This document shows, in pieces, positions 1-7,063 of a stretch of DNA of 16,491 nt; within the stretch, counting starts at the first letter, position 1; every line of letters starts with the position of its first letter. The notes beneath the pieces are model-generated. The model worked only from the letters and a program-made list of their open reading frames with translations. It did no database searches and was not told the DNA's origin. Position numbers and translations under genes: made by a program. Source of the DNA: Oribacterium sp. UBA3737 (GTDB lineage: Bacteria; Bacillota_A; Clostridia; Lachnospirales; Lachnospiraceae); NCBI GenBank assembly GCA_002371295.1, contig DFGZ01000277.1, positions 1-16,491 of the forward strand. The letters are read 5' to 3'.

Positions 1-21
1 TACCAACTGAGCTATCTGGGC
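1..21 (-). tRNA. tRNA, 5' part only (cut by window edge)
   Basis: Read on the minus strand, the first 21 bases give GCCCAGATAGCTCAGTTGGTA. This is a typical tRNA 5' end: a seven-base acceptor strand, TA, the GCTC D-stem strand and an AGTTGGTA D-loop. The anticodon lies outside the window, so the amino acid cannot be read. It follows tRNA-Gly in the same direction after five bases, so the two are almost certainly co-transcribed. Confidence 0.85.
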
Positions 22-26
22 AACAG

Positions 27-97
27 AGCGGGTGATGGGAATCGAACCCACATGTTCAGCTTGGAAGGCTGACATTCTACCATTGAACTACACCCGC
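27..97 (-). tRNA. tRNA-Gly (anticodon TCC)
   Basis: The minus strand folds as a complete cloverleaf. The acceptor stem is GCGGGTG/CACCCGC, the D-stem GTTC/GAAT, and the anticodon stem TCAGC/GCTGA encloses the loop CTTCCAA with anticodon TCC. The T-stem is GTGGG/CCCAT with loop TTCGATT. The discriminator base is T, as usual for bacterial tRNA-Gly. No CCA is encoded, so the end must be added by nucleotidyltransferase. It is the first gene of a tRNA cluster that continues past the left edge. Confidence 0.97.
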
Positions 98-137
98 AAA
101 GGCTTTTCGCGAACCGCTTATCGGTGACGCGAGTGTT

Positions 138-166
138 ATAATACACAACTGAAAAGCCTTTGTCAA
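138..166 (-). promoter_or_regulatory. Promoter of the tRNA cluster
   Basis: On the minus strand there is a perfect TTGACA (-35, at 161-166), a 17-base spacer and TATTAT (-10, at 138-143). The expected start is near position 131, about 34 bases before tRNA-Gly. A near-consensus sigma-A promoter of this kind is usual for stable RNA genes. The short leader can form a TCGCG/CGCGA hairpin. Confidence 0.9.
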
Positions 167-193
167 CAAAAAATATTATTTTTTTTAAAATTC

Positions 194-1456
194 TCAGATA
201 CTCCACTGAGCGCCCTGAGTCTGGAGCTCCAGCATATGACCGAAGATGCTGTTCCTGTTCTTCTTAAGCTCCTCAGGATTCCCTTCCTCTGCCACACGAC
301 CCTCCTTCAGAACCACCACCTTGTCAGCTCTCTCCACGGTTCTCATTCTGTGGGCGATAACAAGCACTGTCCTGTTTCTGAGAAGCCGTGACAGAGCTCC
401 CTGAACTCTGGTTTCGTTCTCAACATCAAGTGAAGCTGTGGCTTCATCCAGAAGCACGATTGGTGCATCCTTCAGTATGGCTCTTGCCAAGGCTATTCTC
501 TGCTGCTCACCACCCGAAAGATAGGTTCCCTCTGTCCCTATGACGGTATCGATTCCCTTCGGAAGCTTATCGATGATATCCATGCACTGTGCATCTTCAA
601 GCGCCTCCATTACCTCTCTTCTGGAAGCCTCAGGCTTAGCCGCTCTCACATTCTCAAGTATGGAGGTTTTAAACAGCCTGTTGTTCTGGAACACAAAGGC
701 GATCCTGTGCATAAGAACATGAGACGCTATGTCTTTGACATTAACTCCTCCTATAAGAATCTCTCCCTCTGTAACATCCCAGAATCTCGGTATAAGGCTC
801 GCCGCAGTTGTCTTTCCGCCTCCCGAAGGTCCCACCAGGGCCACTGTTTCCCCTGATCTTATCTTAAATGACAGATCGGAAAGAGCCGGAACCTCACTTC
901 CTTCATAGGTGAAGGATACATTCCTGAACTCTATATCATTTCCCGAAGGTATATGGGCTTCCTCCGGCTGTAAAAGGACCGGCGCATTCATCACGGTCTC
1001 TATTCTTTTCATGGCTGTATCCGCCAGCATTGCGCCGTTGGCGGCAAACATTATCCTTGCAAGGGCAGTTGAGATAATTGCTGAAAAGACTGCATAGAAG
1101 GCAAAATCCGCAACGAAGGATGCAAATGTCCCCTCCGAAAGCGCACGCGGTGCCATAAAGAGCACCACAGGCACCATAAACACAAAGGCTCCCTCTATGG
1201 CAGTTAGATTTATAGATTGGGGAATCTTGCAGATCCTATCCTGAACATGCTCTGCTTTCTCGCTGTACTCCTCTATGGCATCCCTGAAATTTTTGAAGGA
1301 ATACACGGTCTGCTGGAATACCTTCACCACCGGCATACCTCTCACATACTCTGTTCCGGCCTTGCTCATGTTGTCCTGAGCCGCCTGATATTCCGCTATA
1401 AATTTCGCGTTTTTACCGCTATGAACTATAAAAATACAATTCTGTGTCAAATACAA
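194..1456 (-). pseudogene. 5'-truncated ABC exporter half-transporter (permease-ATPase)
   Basis: The open frame of 420 residues matches the C-terminal two thirds of a fused permease-ATPase ABC exporter, which normally has about 580-600 residues and six membrane segments. Here only the region from the last cytoplasmic loop onward remains (YVRGMPVVKVFQQ near residues 38-49), followed by two membrane segments (about 87-103 and 113-137). The ATPase domain is complete: Walker A 209-217 (GPSGGGKTT), Q-loop Q257, signature LSGGEQ 313-318, Walker B with LLDEAT 335-340 and H-loop H369. The only upstream start is a TTG with no Shine-Dalgarno, immediately after the terminator hairpin of the neighbouring dehydrogenase gene. 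About the first 14 codons look like junction sequence rather than transporter. The missing N-terminus, start and ribosome site argue for a deletion remnant. The motifs resemble siderophore or multidrug exporters, but the substrate cannot be told. Its frame is otherwise undamaged, so the loss may be recent. Confidence 0.8.
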
Positions 1457-1479
1457 AAAGCCCGCGGAAAACCGCGGGC
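1454..1479 (-). terminator. Terminator of the FabG-like dehydrogenase gene
   Basis: The minus strand has a perfect eight-base GC stem, GCCCGCGG/CCGCGGGC, with a TTTT loop, followed directly by TTTTTG. It begins about 40 bases after the dehydrogenase stop codon. It should stop transcription before the truncated ABC gene. Confidence 0.93.
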
Positions 1480-1519
1480 AATCTGCTGTACCGATATTAA
1501 ATTTATCCGAAACACTTTA

Positions 1520-2275
1520 TCACTGAAGAACAAATCCGCCGTTAGGAGAAATAACCTGTCCTGTAAGGTACGGAGCCTTAAGAATATACTCAAGAGCCCC
1601 TGCGATATCGGAAACATCTCCGATATATCCCTCAGGAATCGTTGCGGCCAGAGCATTCAGCTCATCCTGATTAACGCCCCTGAGCATATCTGTCATGATC
1701 ATGCCCGGTGCGATGGCATTGGCACGAACGCCTCTTCCTGCAAACTCAAGTGCCAGAGCTCTGGTGAGACCGATAACGCCTGACTTTGCGGCGCAGTAGT
1801 CAGCCTGATTTATAACTCCGGTAAGACCTCCGACGGAAGAAATGTTTACGATCTGACACTGATGCTCCTTGTCTGAATGATTAATCATGTGAGGAAGAAC
1901 GAGATGAGTCATATGAAGAAGGCTCATAAGATTTGTTGCTATGACCTTTTCATACTGTTCATGCTTAATGTCTATCCAGTTACAGTTGTTGGTGATACCG
2001 GCATTGTTTACCAGTACATCGATGTTCTCACCGAACCTGTCTGCTGCTGCCTTTACAAGCGCCTCACAGTCCTCATACTTGCTGACATCCGCTCTCACAA
2101 CGAGACCTTCAACACCGTAATCCTTCTTTATCTGCTCTGCAATCTCCTCTGCCTTTGCCTTGGAAGAATCACTGACATAATTGATGACTACATCATACCC
2201 AAGCTCTCCAAGCTTGAGTGCCATCGCCTTTCCGATGCCGCGTGATCCTCCTGTGATGATAGCTGTCTTTCCCAT
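1520..2275 (-). CDS. FabG-like short-chain dehydrogenase/reductase (3-oxoacyl-ACP reductase family)
   Basis: This 251-residue cytosolic protein is a classical NAD(P)H-dependent short-chain reductase of the usual FabG length (about 245-250). The Rossmann glycine motif GGSRGIG is at residues 9-15, the NNAG motif at 90-93, and the catalytic residues are S147, Y160 and K164 (SS...YCAAK). The ending that follows the LTGQVISPNGG motif is also FabG-like. Family members reduce 3-oxoacyl-ACP in fatty acid synthesis, but many relatives act on acetoacetyl-CoA or other ketones. This gene stands alone with its own ribosome site and terminator, outside any fab cluster, so a non-fatty-acid substrate is possible. 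The ATG is fixed by a strong AAGGAGG seven bases upstream. Confidence 0.88.
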   Translation of the reverse strand: MGKTAIITGGSRGIGKAMALKLGELGYDVVINYVSDSSKAKAEEIAEQIKKDYGVEGLVVRADVSKYEDCEALVKAAADRFGENIDVLVNNAGITNNCNWIDIKHEQYEKVIATNLMSLLHMTHLVLPHMINHSDKEHQCQIVNISSVGGLTGVINQADYCAAKSGVIGLTRALALEFAGRGVRANAIAPGMIMTDMLRGVNQDELNALAATIPEGYIGDVSDIAGALEYILKAPYLTGQVISPNGGFVLQ

Positions 2276-2282
2276 ATTTTTA

Positions 2283-2324
2283 CCTCCTTAAGATGTATAT
2301 ACTTTTTAATCTTTGTTTATTATA
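2283..2324 (-). promoter_or_regulatory. Promoter -10 and ribosome site of the dehydrogenase gene
   Basis: A consensus TATAAT lies at 2319-2324 on the minus strand, and TAAGGAGG at 2283-2290 lies seven bases before the ATG. No good -35 is visible at 16-18 bases: each candidate matches only three of six positions. The promoter may be weak or need an activator. Confidence 0.6.
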
Positions 2325-2379
2325 CAACTTAAATTGGCATTGTTCCACAATCAGTCCGAACCAATCCGCGATATATTGT

Positions 2380-2499
2380 TCACATTGCACATACCGCACA
2401 TACCACCGGAGTAACATAGTACGCATCATCCTCATCTATAACCGCATATTTTTCGTCGGTTATCTCTGACACACAGATGTAAATCCAACCGGCTAATCA
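2380..2499 (-). pseudogene. Possible decayed coding fragment (about 39 codons)
   Basis: Between two stop codons on the minus strand, one frame reads as protein-like sequence. It starts LAGWIYICVSEITDEKY and ends with VVCAVCAM before TGA at 2380-2382. Codon use resembles the neighbouring genes, but there is no start codon or ribosome site. The frame is bounded upstream by TGA at 2497-2499. The Cys-x-x-Cys ending recalls small metal-binding domains, but I do not recognise the family. It may be the tail of a lost gene or chance. Confidence 0.3.
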
Positions 2500-2552
2500 T
2501 TTATGCCCTACCAAATATTATCAGTATTTTATATACAGAGCCACTCTGCTCC

Positions 2553-3026
2553 TCAGATCTGCTCCATTACATTGACCATCTCGATGGCTCCAACAGCACA
2601 GTCGTAGCCCTTGTTTCCGGCCTTGCTTCCGGCTCTTGAGATAGCCTGCTCGATGTTATCGGTTGTGAGGATTCCGAACATTACAGGAAGTCCTGTCTCA
2701 AGCGATACCTGGGCAACACCCTTTGATACCTCGTTACATACATAATCATAGTGGCTGGTCTGACCTCTTATGACAGCACCGAGGGCGATGACCGCATCGT
2801 ACTTTCCGCTTTTTGCCATCTTCTTTACCACTGCAGGTATTTCAAATGCTCCCGGCACCCATGCAGCAGTGATATTGTCACTTTCGACACCGTGACGTAC
2901 CAGACCGTCGACTGCTCCCCCCAGCAGCTTGTTAACGATGATCTCGTTAAATCTCGCAGCCACGATTCCAACCTTCATACCTTCCTTTGCAACAAGCTTT
3001 CCCTCTAAAACATTGATCTCATTCAT
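2553..3026 (-). CDS. ribH: 6,7-dimethyl-8-ribityllumazine synthase
   Basis: RibH condenses 5-amino-6-ribitylamino-uracil with 3,4-dihydroxy-2-butanone 4-phosphate to give lumazine, the next-to-last step of riboflavin synthesis. The 157 residues are of normal length. The family motifs are present in order: [11 protein letters not shown] (about 24-34), WVPGAFEIP (56-64), the substrate motif [14 protein letters not shown] (83-96) with catalytic H92, FGILTTDN and the NKG region near the C-terminus. The start is set by AAGGAAG about nine bases upstream. It is the last gene of the rib operon, 90 bases behind ribBA. The product normally assembles into an icosahedral or pentameric shell, often around RibE. 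Confidence 0.97.
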   Translation of the reverse strand: MNEINVLEGKLVAKEGMKVGIVAARFNEIIVNKLLGGAVDGLVRHGVESDNITAAWVPGAFEIPAVVKKMAKSGKYDAVIALGAVIRGQTSHYDYVCNEVSKGVAQVSLETGLPVMFGILTTDNIEQAISRAGSKAGNKGYDCAVGAIEMVNVMEQI

Positions 3027-3116
3027 TTTATTTTCTTCCTTTCTGATTGCTCTTTTATTATTTAATGATGTGAGTGGTAAAATACCTCTAGTCTTTCATA
3101 GCTTCATACTGTACTC

Positions 3117-4382
3117 TCATGCACAGGTCGAATCAGCCTCTGCTGTCTTACTTTCCTTCTCATCATCTCCTTCAAGATCGATAGCCTTGAAGATATGACC
3201 CATCTTGGTCATTTTTGTCTTCAGATACCTTCTGTCGTAGACCTGTGCCGGAATCTCGATAGGCACGCGCTCACTGATGGCAAGACCGAAATCCTTAAGA
3301 GAATAGACCTTGTCCGGATTGTTGGTGAGGAGTCTCAGTGACTTCACCCCAAGATCCCGTAAAATCTGTGCGCCTGCCCAGTACTCCCGGAGGTCCGGTG
3401 CGAAACCGAGCTTGACATTGGCCTCAACAGTATCGTAGCCCTGTTCCTGAAGCGCATAGGCCTTTATCTTATTGATGAGCCCGATGCCTCTTCCCTCCTG
3501 ACGCATGTAAAGCAGGATGCCTCTTCCTTCTCTATTTATCATCTCCATGGATTTCTCAAGCTGAAGTCCGCAGTCGCATCTGAGAGAACCGAAGGTATCG
3601 CCGGTCAGACACTCTGAGTGAACTCTGCAAAGAACATCATTCCCATCTCCGATTTCACCCTTCACAAGTGCCACATGATGTTCTCCGGTAATGTCATTGA
3701 TATAACCATACATACGGAAATCACCGTATTGTGTGGGAAGCTTGGCCACTGCCTCCTGAACCACATGCTTCTCGTTGATGCGGATATAGGTCTGGAGATC
3801 CTTTATAGTTATGAAGCTGAGATCATACTTATCCGCAAGCTCCCAAAGCTCCGTGCTCTGCATCATGGTGCCGTCCTCCGCCATGATCTCACAGCAGACA
3901 CCGCACTCAGTAAGTCCTGCAAGTCTCATGAGATCCACAGTAGCCTCTGTGTGTCCGTTTCTGGTAAGCACACCGCCCTTTCTTGATATAAGCGGGAATA
4001 CATGTCCGGGTCTCCTGAAATCCGTAGGCTTCGAATCCGCTGACGCAAGTCTCTGCATCGTGAAACCTCTCTCCTTTGCGGAAATTCCAGTTGTGGTTTC
4101 AACATGATCCACCGATACCGTAAATGCCGTCTCATGGTTGTCAGTATTTTCGATGACCATAGGCGGAAGCCCCAGACGGCTCGCATGCTTCCCGCTTATA
4201 GGCGTACAGATAAGTCCCTTTGCGTAGCTGGCCATAAAGTTGATATTCTCCTGCGTTGCGAACTCAGCCGCACAGATCATGTCACACTCATTCTCTCTGT
4301 CAGGATCGTCTGAACAGAGAATTATCTTTCCGTTCCTGAGATCCTCCAGTGCCTTCTCAATAGTTGCATAATGCTTCTTCAT
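3117..4382 (-). CDS. ribBA: Bifunctional DHBP synthase / GTP cyclohydrolase II
   Basis: RibBA supplies both branches of riboflavin synthesis. Its N-terminal domain (about 1-200) makes 3,4-dihydroxy-2-butanone 4-phosphate from ribulose-5-phosphate, and its C-terminal domain (about 205-400) opens GTP. DHBP synthase motifs are [10 protein letters not shown] (25-34), the [10 protein letters not shown] region (122-131) and HTEA (144-147). GTP cyclohydrolase II shows the zinc site C258, C269, C271 in the [11 protein letters not shown] segment, then RQEGRGIGL (294-302) and the [10 protein letters not shown] region. The length of 421 residues is normal, with a short charged tail. One oddity is that the usual glycine of the RENEGD motif is cysteine (C33). 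An AGAGG/GGAAGGG purine run precedes the ATG. The gene follows a 153-base structured spacer after ribE. Confidence 0.97.
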   Translation of the reverse strand: MKKHYATIEKALEDLRNGKIILCSDDPDRENECDMICAAEFATQENINFMASYAKGLICTPISGKHASRLGLPPMVIENTDNHETAFTVSVDHVETTTGISAKERGFTMQRLASADSKPTDFRRPGHVFPLISRKGGVLTRNGHTEATVDLMRLAGLTECGVCCEIMAEDGTMMQSTELWELADKYDLSFITIKDLQTYIRINEKHVVQEAVAKLPTQYGDFRMYGYINDITGEHHVALVKGEIGDGNDVLCRVHSECLTGDTFGSLRCDCGLQLEKSMEMINREGRGILLYMRQEGRGIGLINKIKAYALQEQGYDTVEANVKLGFAPDLREYWAGAQILRDLGVKSLRLLTNNPDKVYSLKDFGLAISERVPIEIPAQVYDRRYLKTKMTKMGHIFKAIDLEGDDEKESKTAEADSTCA

Positions 4383-4422
4383 TGAATTCCCTTCCTCTCC
4401 CTCTGTTAAAGTATGTTTTGAG

Positions 4423-4534
4423 CCACTGATTATATCAGTGGTTCCATATAGTCTCCGGCGGATGGCGGATTTTCAAAGGAAATTTCTGCCTTGCATCGAA
4501 AATCCGGCCAGAGAAACGTTTTAATCAGCGTTTC
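4423..4534 (-). repeat. Three hairpins in the ribE-ribBA spacer
   Basis: The 153-base gap between ribE and ribBA holds three separate perfect inverted repeats. They are a six-base stem GAAACG/CGTTTC (4513-4518, 4529-4534), a nine-base stem CGGATTTTC/GAAAATCCG (4466-4474, 4498-4506) and an eight-base stem CCACTGAT/ATCAGTGG with a three-base loop (4423-4430, 4434-4441). None is followed by a T-run, so they are not ordinary terminators. They may serve in mRNA processing or in setting different expression of the flanking genes. Confidence 0.6.
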
Positions 4535-4535
4535 C

Positions 4536-5279
4536 CTAAATCCCGTATTTCTCCAGAAACTCCATCGTGATGCCATCACAGTCTCCGAAAGAGACATCTC
4601 CTGACAGGTCTGCTCCGCTATTAACTCCTGAAAAATCTCCGCCCCGGCTGCTGCGCCCTGACCCTGCACCGGTTTTTCCTGCTCCTCCGGTGCTGAGTCC
4701 CAAAAGCTTCTCCACATATTTCCCGACGGAATCATTTTCCAGATTCACCCTGTCTCCGGGACTCCTTGATGCCAATGTCGTCTCCTGCAAGGTATGCGGA
4801 ATTATGGACACCTTGAAAACCTGATCATCGACGTAAGCCACCGTCAGACTGATTCCATCGATGGCTATGGAACCCTTCTCGATTATGTATCTTAGGATCC
4901 TGCCCGGTGCCTTAATGGTAAACCACACCGCATTCTCTTCCCTTTTGACTTCCTGTACCACTCCTGTTCCATCTATATGCCCGGAAACTATATGTCCCCC
5001 GAATCTTCCATTTGCAGCCATTGCACGCTCGAGATTCACAGAATCCTGCTGCCTGGCCATGGACAGTGAACTTCTTCTTACAGTCTCAGCCATGATATCT
5101 GCGGAAAAGCCATCTTCAAAAAGCTCTGTCACCGTAAGACATATCCCGTTCACCGCTATGCTGTCTCCGGTCTTTGTTCCTTCCAGCACCTTCCTGCAGG
5201 CTATCTGAATACTGCCTGAACTGCCCCGGATATCCAGCCGCCGGATACGGCCTTTCTCCTCTATGATTCCTGTAAACAT
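4536..5279 (-). CDS. ribE: Riboflavin synthase alpha chain, with Gly/Ser-rich insert
   Basis: Riboflavin synthase dismutates two lumazine molecules into riboflavin and a pyrimidine. The protein opens with the hallmark MFTGIIEEKG and carries the two tandem lumazine-binding barrels: SIAVNGICLTV in the first, SIAIDGISLTV in the second, and GHIVSGHIDG at the junction. The usual end, ITMEFLEKYGI, is intact at residues 237-247. Between KYVEKLL and this end lies a Gly/Ser/Asp-rich stretch of about 43 residues (194-236), where relatives have only a short linker. That makes the protein 247 residues long instead of about 210-220. The start has AAGAGGT about nine bases upstream. ribE follows ribD after 39 bases. 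Confidence 0.96.
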   Translation of the reverse strand: MFTGIIEEKGRIRRLDIRGSSGSIQIACRKVLEGTKTGDSIAVNGICLTVTELFEDGFSADIMAETVRRSSLSMARQQDSVNLERAMAANGRFGGHIVSGHIDGTGVVQEVKREENAVWFTIKAPGRILRYIIEKGSIAIDGISLTVAYVDDQVFKVSIIPHTLQETTLASRSPGDRVNLENDSVGKYVEKLLGLSTGGAGKTGAGSGRSSRGGDFSGVNSGADLSGDVSFGDCDGITMEFLEKYGI

Positions 5280-5318
5280 CCCTATTACCTCTTCCCTAAA
5301 GCAATTGTTCTCTATCTT

Positions 5319-6665
5319 TCAGCATTTATTCCGATACCTGAGAAGGATGTCATCCCCTATCTTCTCCACAGAAAACAAGCTGAATTTATAAGCATCCTCC
5401 GGGTCTGTCACCCCTTCCCCGCACACCGGTGATCTGGCATCGCCGCCGAATATCTTCGGTGCCACAAAGGCGTCTATCTCGTTCACTATCCCGGACCTTA
5501 AGGCACTTTCATTCAGGCTTCCTCCGCCCTCCAGAAGTATGCTGTCCAGGCCTCTCTCCCCAAGTATCGTCATAAGCTTTCCGAGATTCACAGCCCCGGG
5601 CTTTTCCGGATTATCTCCCTTATTCACACAGTATTCTGAATTAATGCTCACACCCTCTTTTTTTATCAGGGAATCTTCAGCGCACTTTTCCTTCGACCTG
5701 TATCCCGGCTTCTCATCCTCCGGATCCGGCTTTGAACACACCGGACAGTTAATGATTTCAATCCCTGCATTTAGAAGCGCAAGTATTTTTTCTCTGAAGT
5801 CCTTTGAGCTTTTTTCTTTATAATCATTCAGGCTTTTTTCTCCATCCTTTACCTCTTTTTCCGGGGAACAGCCTGCTGCAATGCGAGAGACATTGTCCTT
5901 TGTTATCTCGCCTTCCGCTATCTCAGAAATCCCGCATACTGCTATGGTCCTGTACTCCTTCGCCGTCTTCACTATCTGAGAATCCATGGGTATCCTCAGC
6001 CGGCTGTCACAGATGATCCTGACAGGTGACCTGCCGCCTTCTATCCTGCAGTTAAGCAGGGGATCATCTGCAAGGACCGTCCCTATACCGGCCATTATTC
6101 CCATGGCTGCATGCCGCATTCTCTGGACCTCTTCTCTTGCAGGTTCTCCTGTGATCCACTTGGACCTGCCTGTTTTTGTAGCTATCTTTCCGTCCATGGT
6201 CATGGCGTACTTCATGGTGACATAGGGGCGTTTTGTTGTTATATAGTGAAAAAATACCGGGTTAAGTTCATCACATTCTTCACGAAGAAAATCCTCAACG
6301 ACCTCTACCCCATGCTCCCGGAGATATGCTGTTCCCTTTCCGGAAACCAGTGGATTAGGATCTCTTGAACCGATGAACACCTTCTTTATACCGGAAGAGA
6401 CTATGGCCTCAGTGCAGGGCGGTTGCTTTCCCTGATGACAGCAGGGTTCCAATGTCACAAAAATCTCAGCTCCCTCCGGAGACTCACTCAGGTTTTTTAT
6501 GGCATTTCGTTCTGCATGAAGATCACCGTATCTCTCATGGTACCCTTCACCGATTATCCTGCCTTCTTTTACTATCACCGCTCCCACCAGAGGATTAGGA
6601 TGGCACCAGCCTTCTCCCTTCCTCGCAAGCTCTATGGCTCGTCGCATATAATACCGGTTTTCCAA
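5319..6665 (-). CDS. ribD: Bifunctional diaminohydroxyphosphoribosylaminopyrimidine deaminase / reductase
   Basis: RibD carries out the second and third steps from GTP: deamination of the pyrimidine, then NADPH reduction of the ribose side chain. The N-terminal deaminase domain has its zinc site at H50-A-E52, C75 and C84 (EPCC...PPC). The reductase domain starts near KRPYVTMKYAMTMDGKIAT (145-163) and keeps WITGE, GIGTVLADDP and LLEGGGSLN. The total of 448 residues is about 80 more than the usual 360-370. The excess falls in two charged, low-complexity stretches within the reductase domain, about 247-292 and 308-357, the second holding Cys residues C310, C328 and C346. The start is a TTG, chosen because AGAGGAG ends five bases upstream; the next ATG is codon 7. 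It is the first gene of the operon behind the FMN riboswitch. Confidence 0.95.
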   Translation of the reverse strand: MENRYYMRRAIELARKGEGWCHPNPLVGAVIVKEGRIIGEGYHERYGDLHAERNAIKNLSESPEGAEIFVTLEPCCHQGKQPPCTEAIVSSGIKKVFIGSRDPNPLVSGKGTAYLREHGVEVVEDFLREECDELNPVFFHYITTKRPYVTMKYAMTMDGKIATKTGRSKWITGEPAREEVQRMRHAAMGIMAGIGTVLADDPLLNCRIEGGRSPVRIICDSRLRIPMDSQIVKTAKEYRTIAVCGISEIAEGEITKDNVSRIAAGCSPEKEVKDGEKSLNDYKEKSSKDFREKILALLNAGIEIINCPVCSKPDPEDEKPGYRSKEKCAEDSLIKKEGVSINSEYCVNKGDNPEKPGAVNLGKLMTILGERGLDSILLEGGGSLNESALRSGIVNEIDAFVAPKIFGGDARSPVCGEGVTDPEDAYKFSLFSVEKIGDDILLRYRNKC

Positions 6666-6671
6666 ATGGAC

Positions 6672-6691
6672 TCCTCTCTGATCTAAGAGGA
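6672..6691 (-). promoter_or_regulatory. Hairpin covering the ribD ribosome site
   Basis: In the mRNA, TCCTCT (6686-6691) is the exact complement of AGAGGA (6672-6677), with an eight-base loop between. The second arm is the ribD Shine-Dalgarno itself. The stem could hide the ribosome site and, with the TTG start, lower ribD translation. This is seen in the sequence, but the effect is inferred. Confidence 0.45.
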
Positions 6692-6777
6692 AATCAGATA
6701 CGAAAATATCAGAAGATTATTTCCGAATATTCAGTAAGATAATTTATCAGATAATGTTTCAGATGCTCTATGACAAT

Positions 6778-6804
6778 AAAAAACCCGAAACCTTAAGTTT
6801 CGGG
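6778..6804 (-). terminator. Riboswitch-controlled terminator of the rib operon
   Basis: The minus strand has an eight-base stem, CCCGAAAC/GTTTCGGG, with loop TTAAG, followed by TTTTTTA. It lies about 45 bases after the riboswitch aptamer and over 100 bases before ribD. This is the position of the attenuator in FMN-controlled rib operons. Confidence 0.92.
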
Positions 6805-6849
6805 GGTGTCATACTGCAAAAAGAAAATCGTATTACGATCATCTGTCTT

Positions 6850-6982
6850 ATCTTCTTCCATCCAGACTTTACTGTCGGCCCCGGAATCAAACCGGATCAT
6901 GCCATAAGGCTCGCGGGCTATACCGCCGATCGGGACTTACATAGTATGCTTCCATACGATGTTCACCCATTCCCCGAAGATC
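6850..6982 (-). promoter_or_regulatory. FMN riboswitch (RFN element)
   Basis: The minus strand carries the conserved RFN blocks in order: GATCTTCGGGG at the 5' side of P1 (6972-6982), GGGTGAA, CCCGATCGGCGGT, AGCCCGCGAGCC, GATTCCGG, GCCGACAGT, AGTCTGGATG, and GGAAGAAGAT closing P1 (6850-6859). When the aptamer binds FMN it stabilises P1. The P1 5' arm is then no longer free to pair with the terminator arm, and transcription stops before ribD. This fits its place ahead of the complete ribDEBAH operon. Confidence 0.97.
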
Positions 6983-7034
6983 AATATTTAATTAAAAAAA
7001 TCCTGTTGAACAGAATTTTTATTTATGATTTATA

Positions 7035-7063
7035 ATCATATATTCAATTTCCGGAATTGTAAA
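7035..7063 (-). promoter_or_regulatory. Promoter of the riboflavin operon
   Basis: The minus strand shows TTTACA (-35, 7058-7063), a 17-base spacer and TATGAT (-10, 7035-7040), each five of six to consensus. Transcription would start near 7028, about 45 bases ahead of the FMN aptamer. Two TTCCGGAA palindromes (7049-7056 and 7069-7076) lie on either side of the -35 box, with centres 20 bases apart. Confidence 0.7.

Noticed and set aside
12..206. 64-codon minus-strand open frame
   Set aside because: It runs straight through the tRNA promoter and tRNA-Gly and has no ribosome site.
1217..1783. 188-codon plus-strand open frame
   Set aside because: It lies opposite the ABC remnant, the terminator and the dehydrogenase, whose frames show clear family motifs. 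It has no recognisable motif itself.
2536..2548. Possible terminator of the rib operon after ribH
   Set aside because: CAGAG/CTCTG is only a five-base stem and is followed by mixed AT sequence, not a T-run.
4430..4735. 101-codon minus-strand open frame overlapping ribE
   Set aside because: It is a different frame over the Gly/Ser-rich end of ribE and the spacer, with no start signal.
6754..7035. 93-codon plus-strand open frame
   Set aside because: It is the complement of the FMN riboswitch and its terminator, which explain the sequence.
7006..7036. Plus-strand promoter TTGAAC/TATAAT
   Set aside because: The spacer is 19 bases, too long for a confident call, and no plus-strand gene follows. 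It is mentioned only as a possible RNA start.
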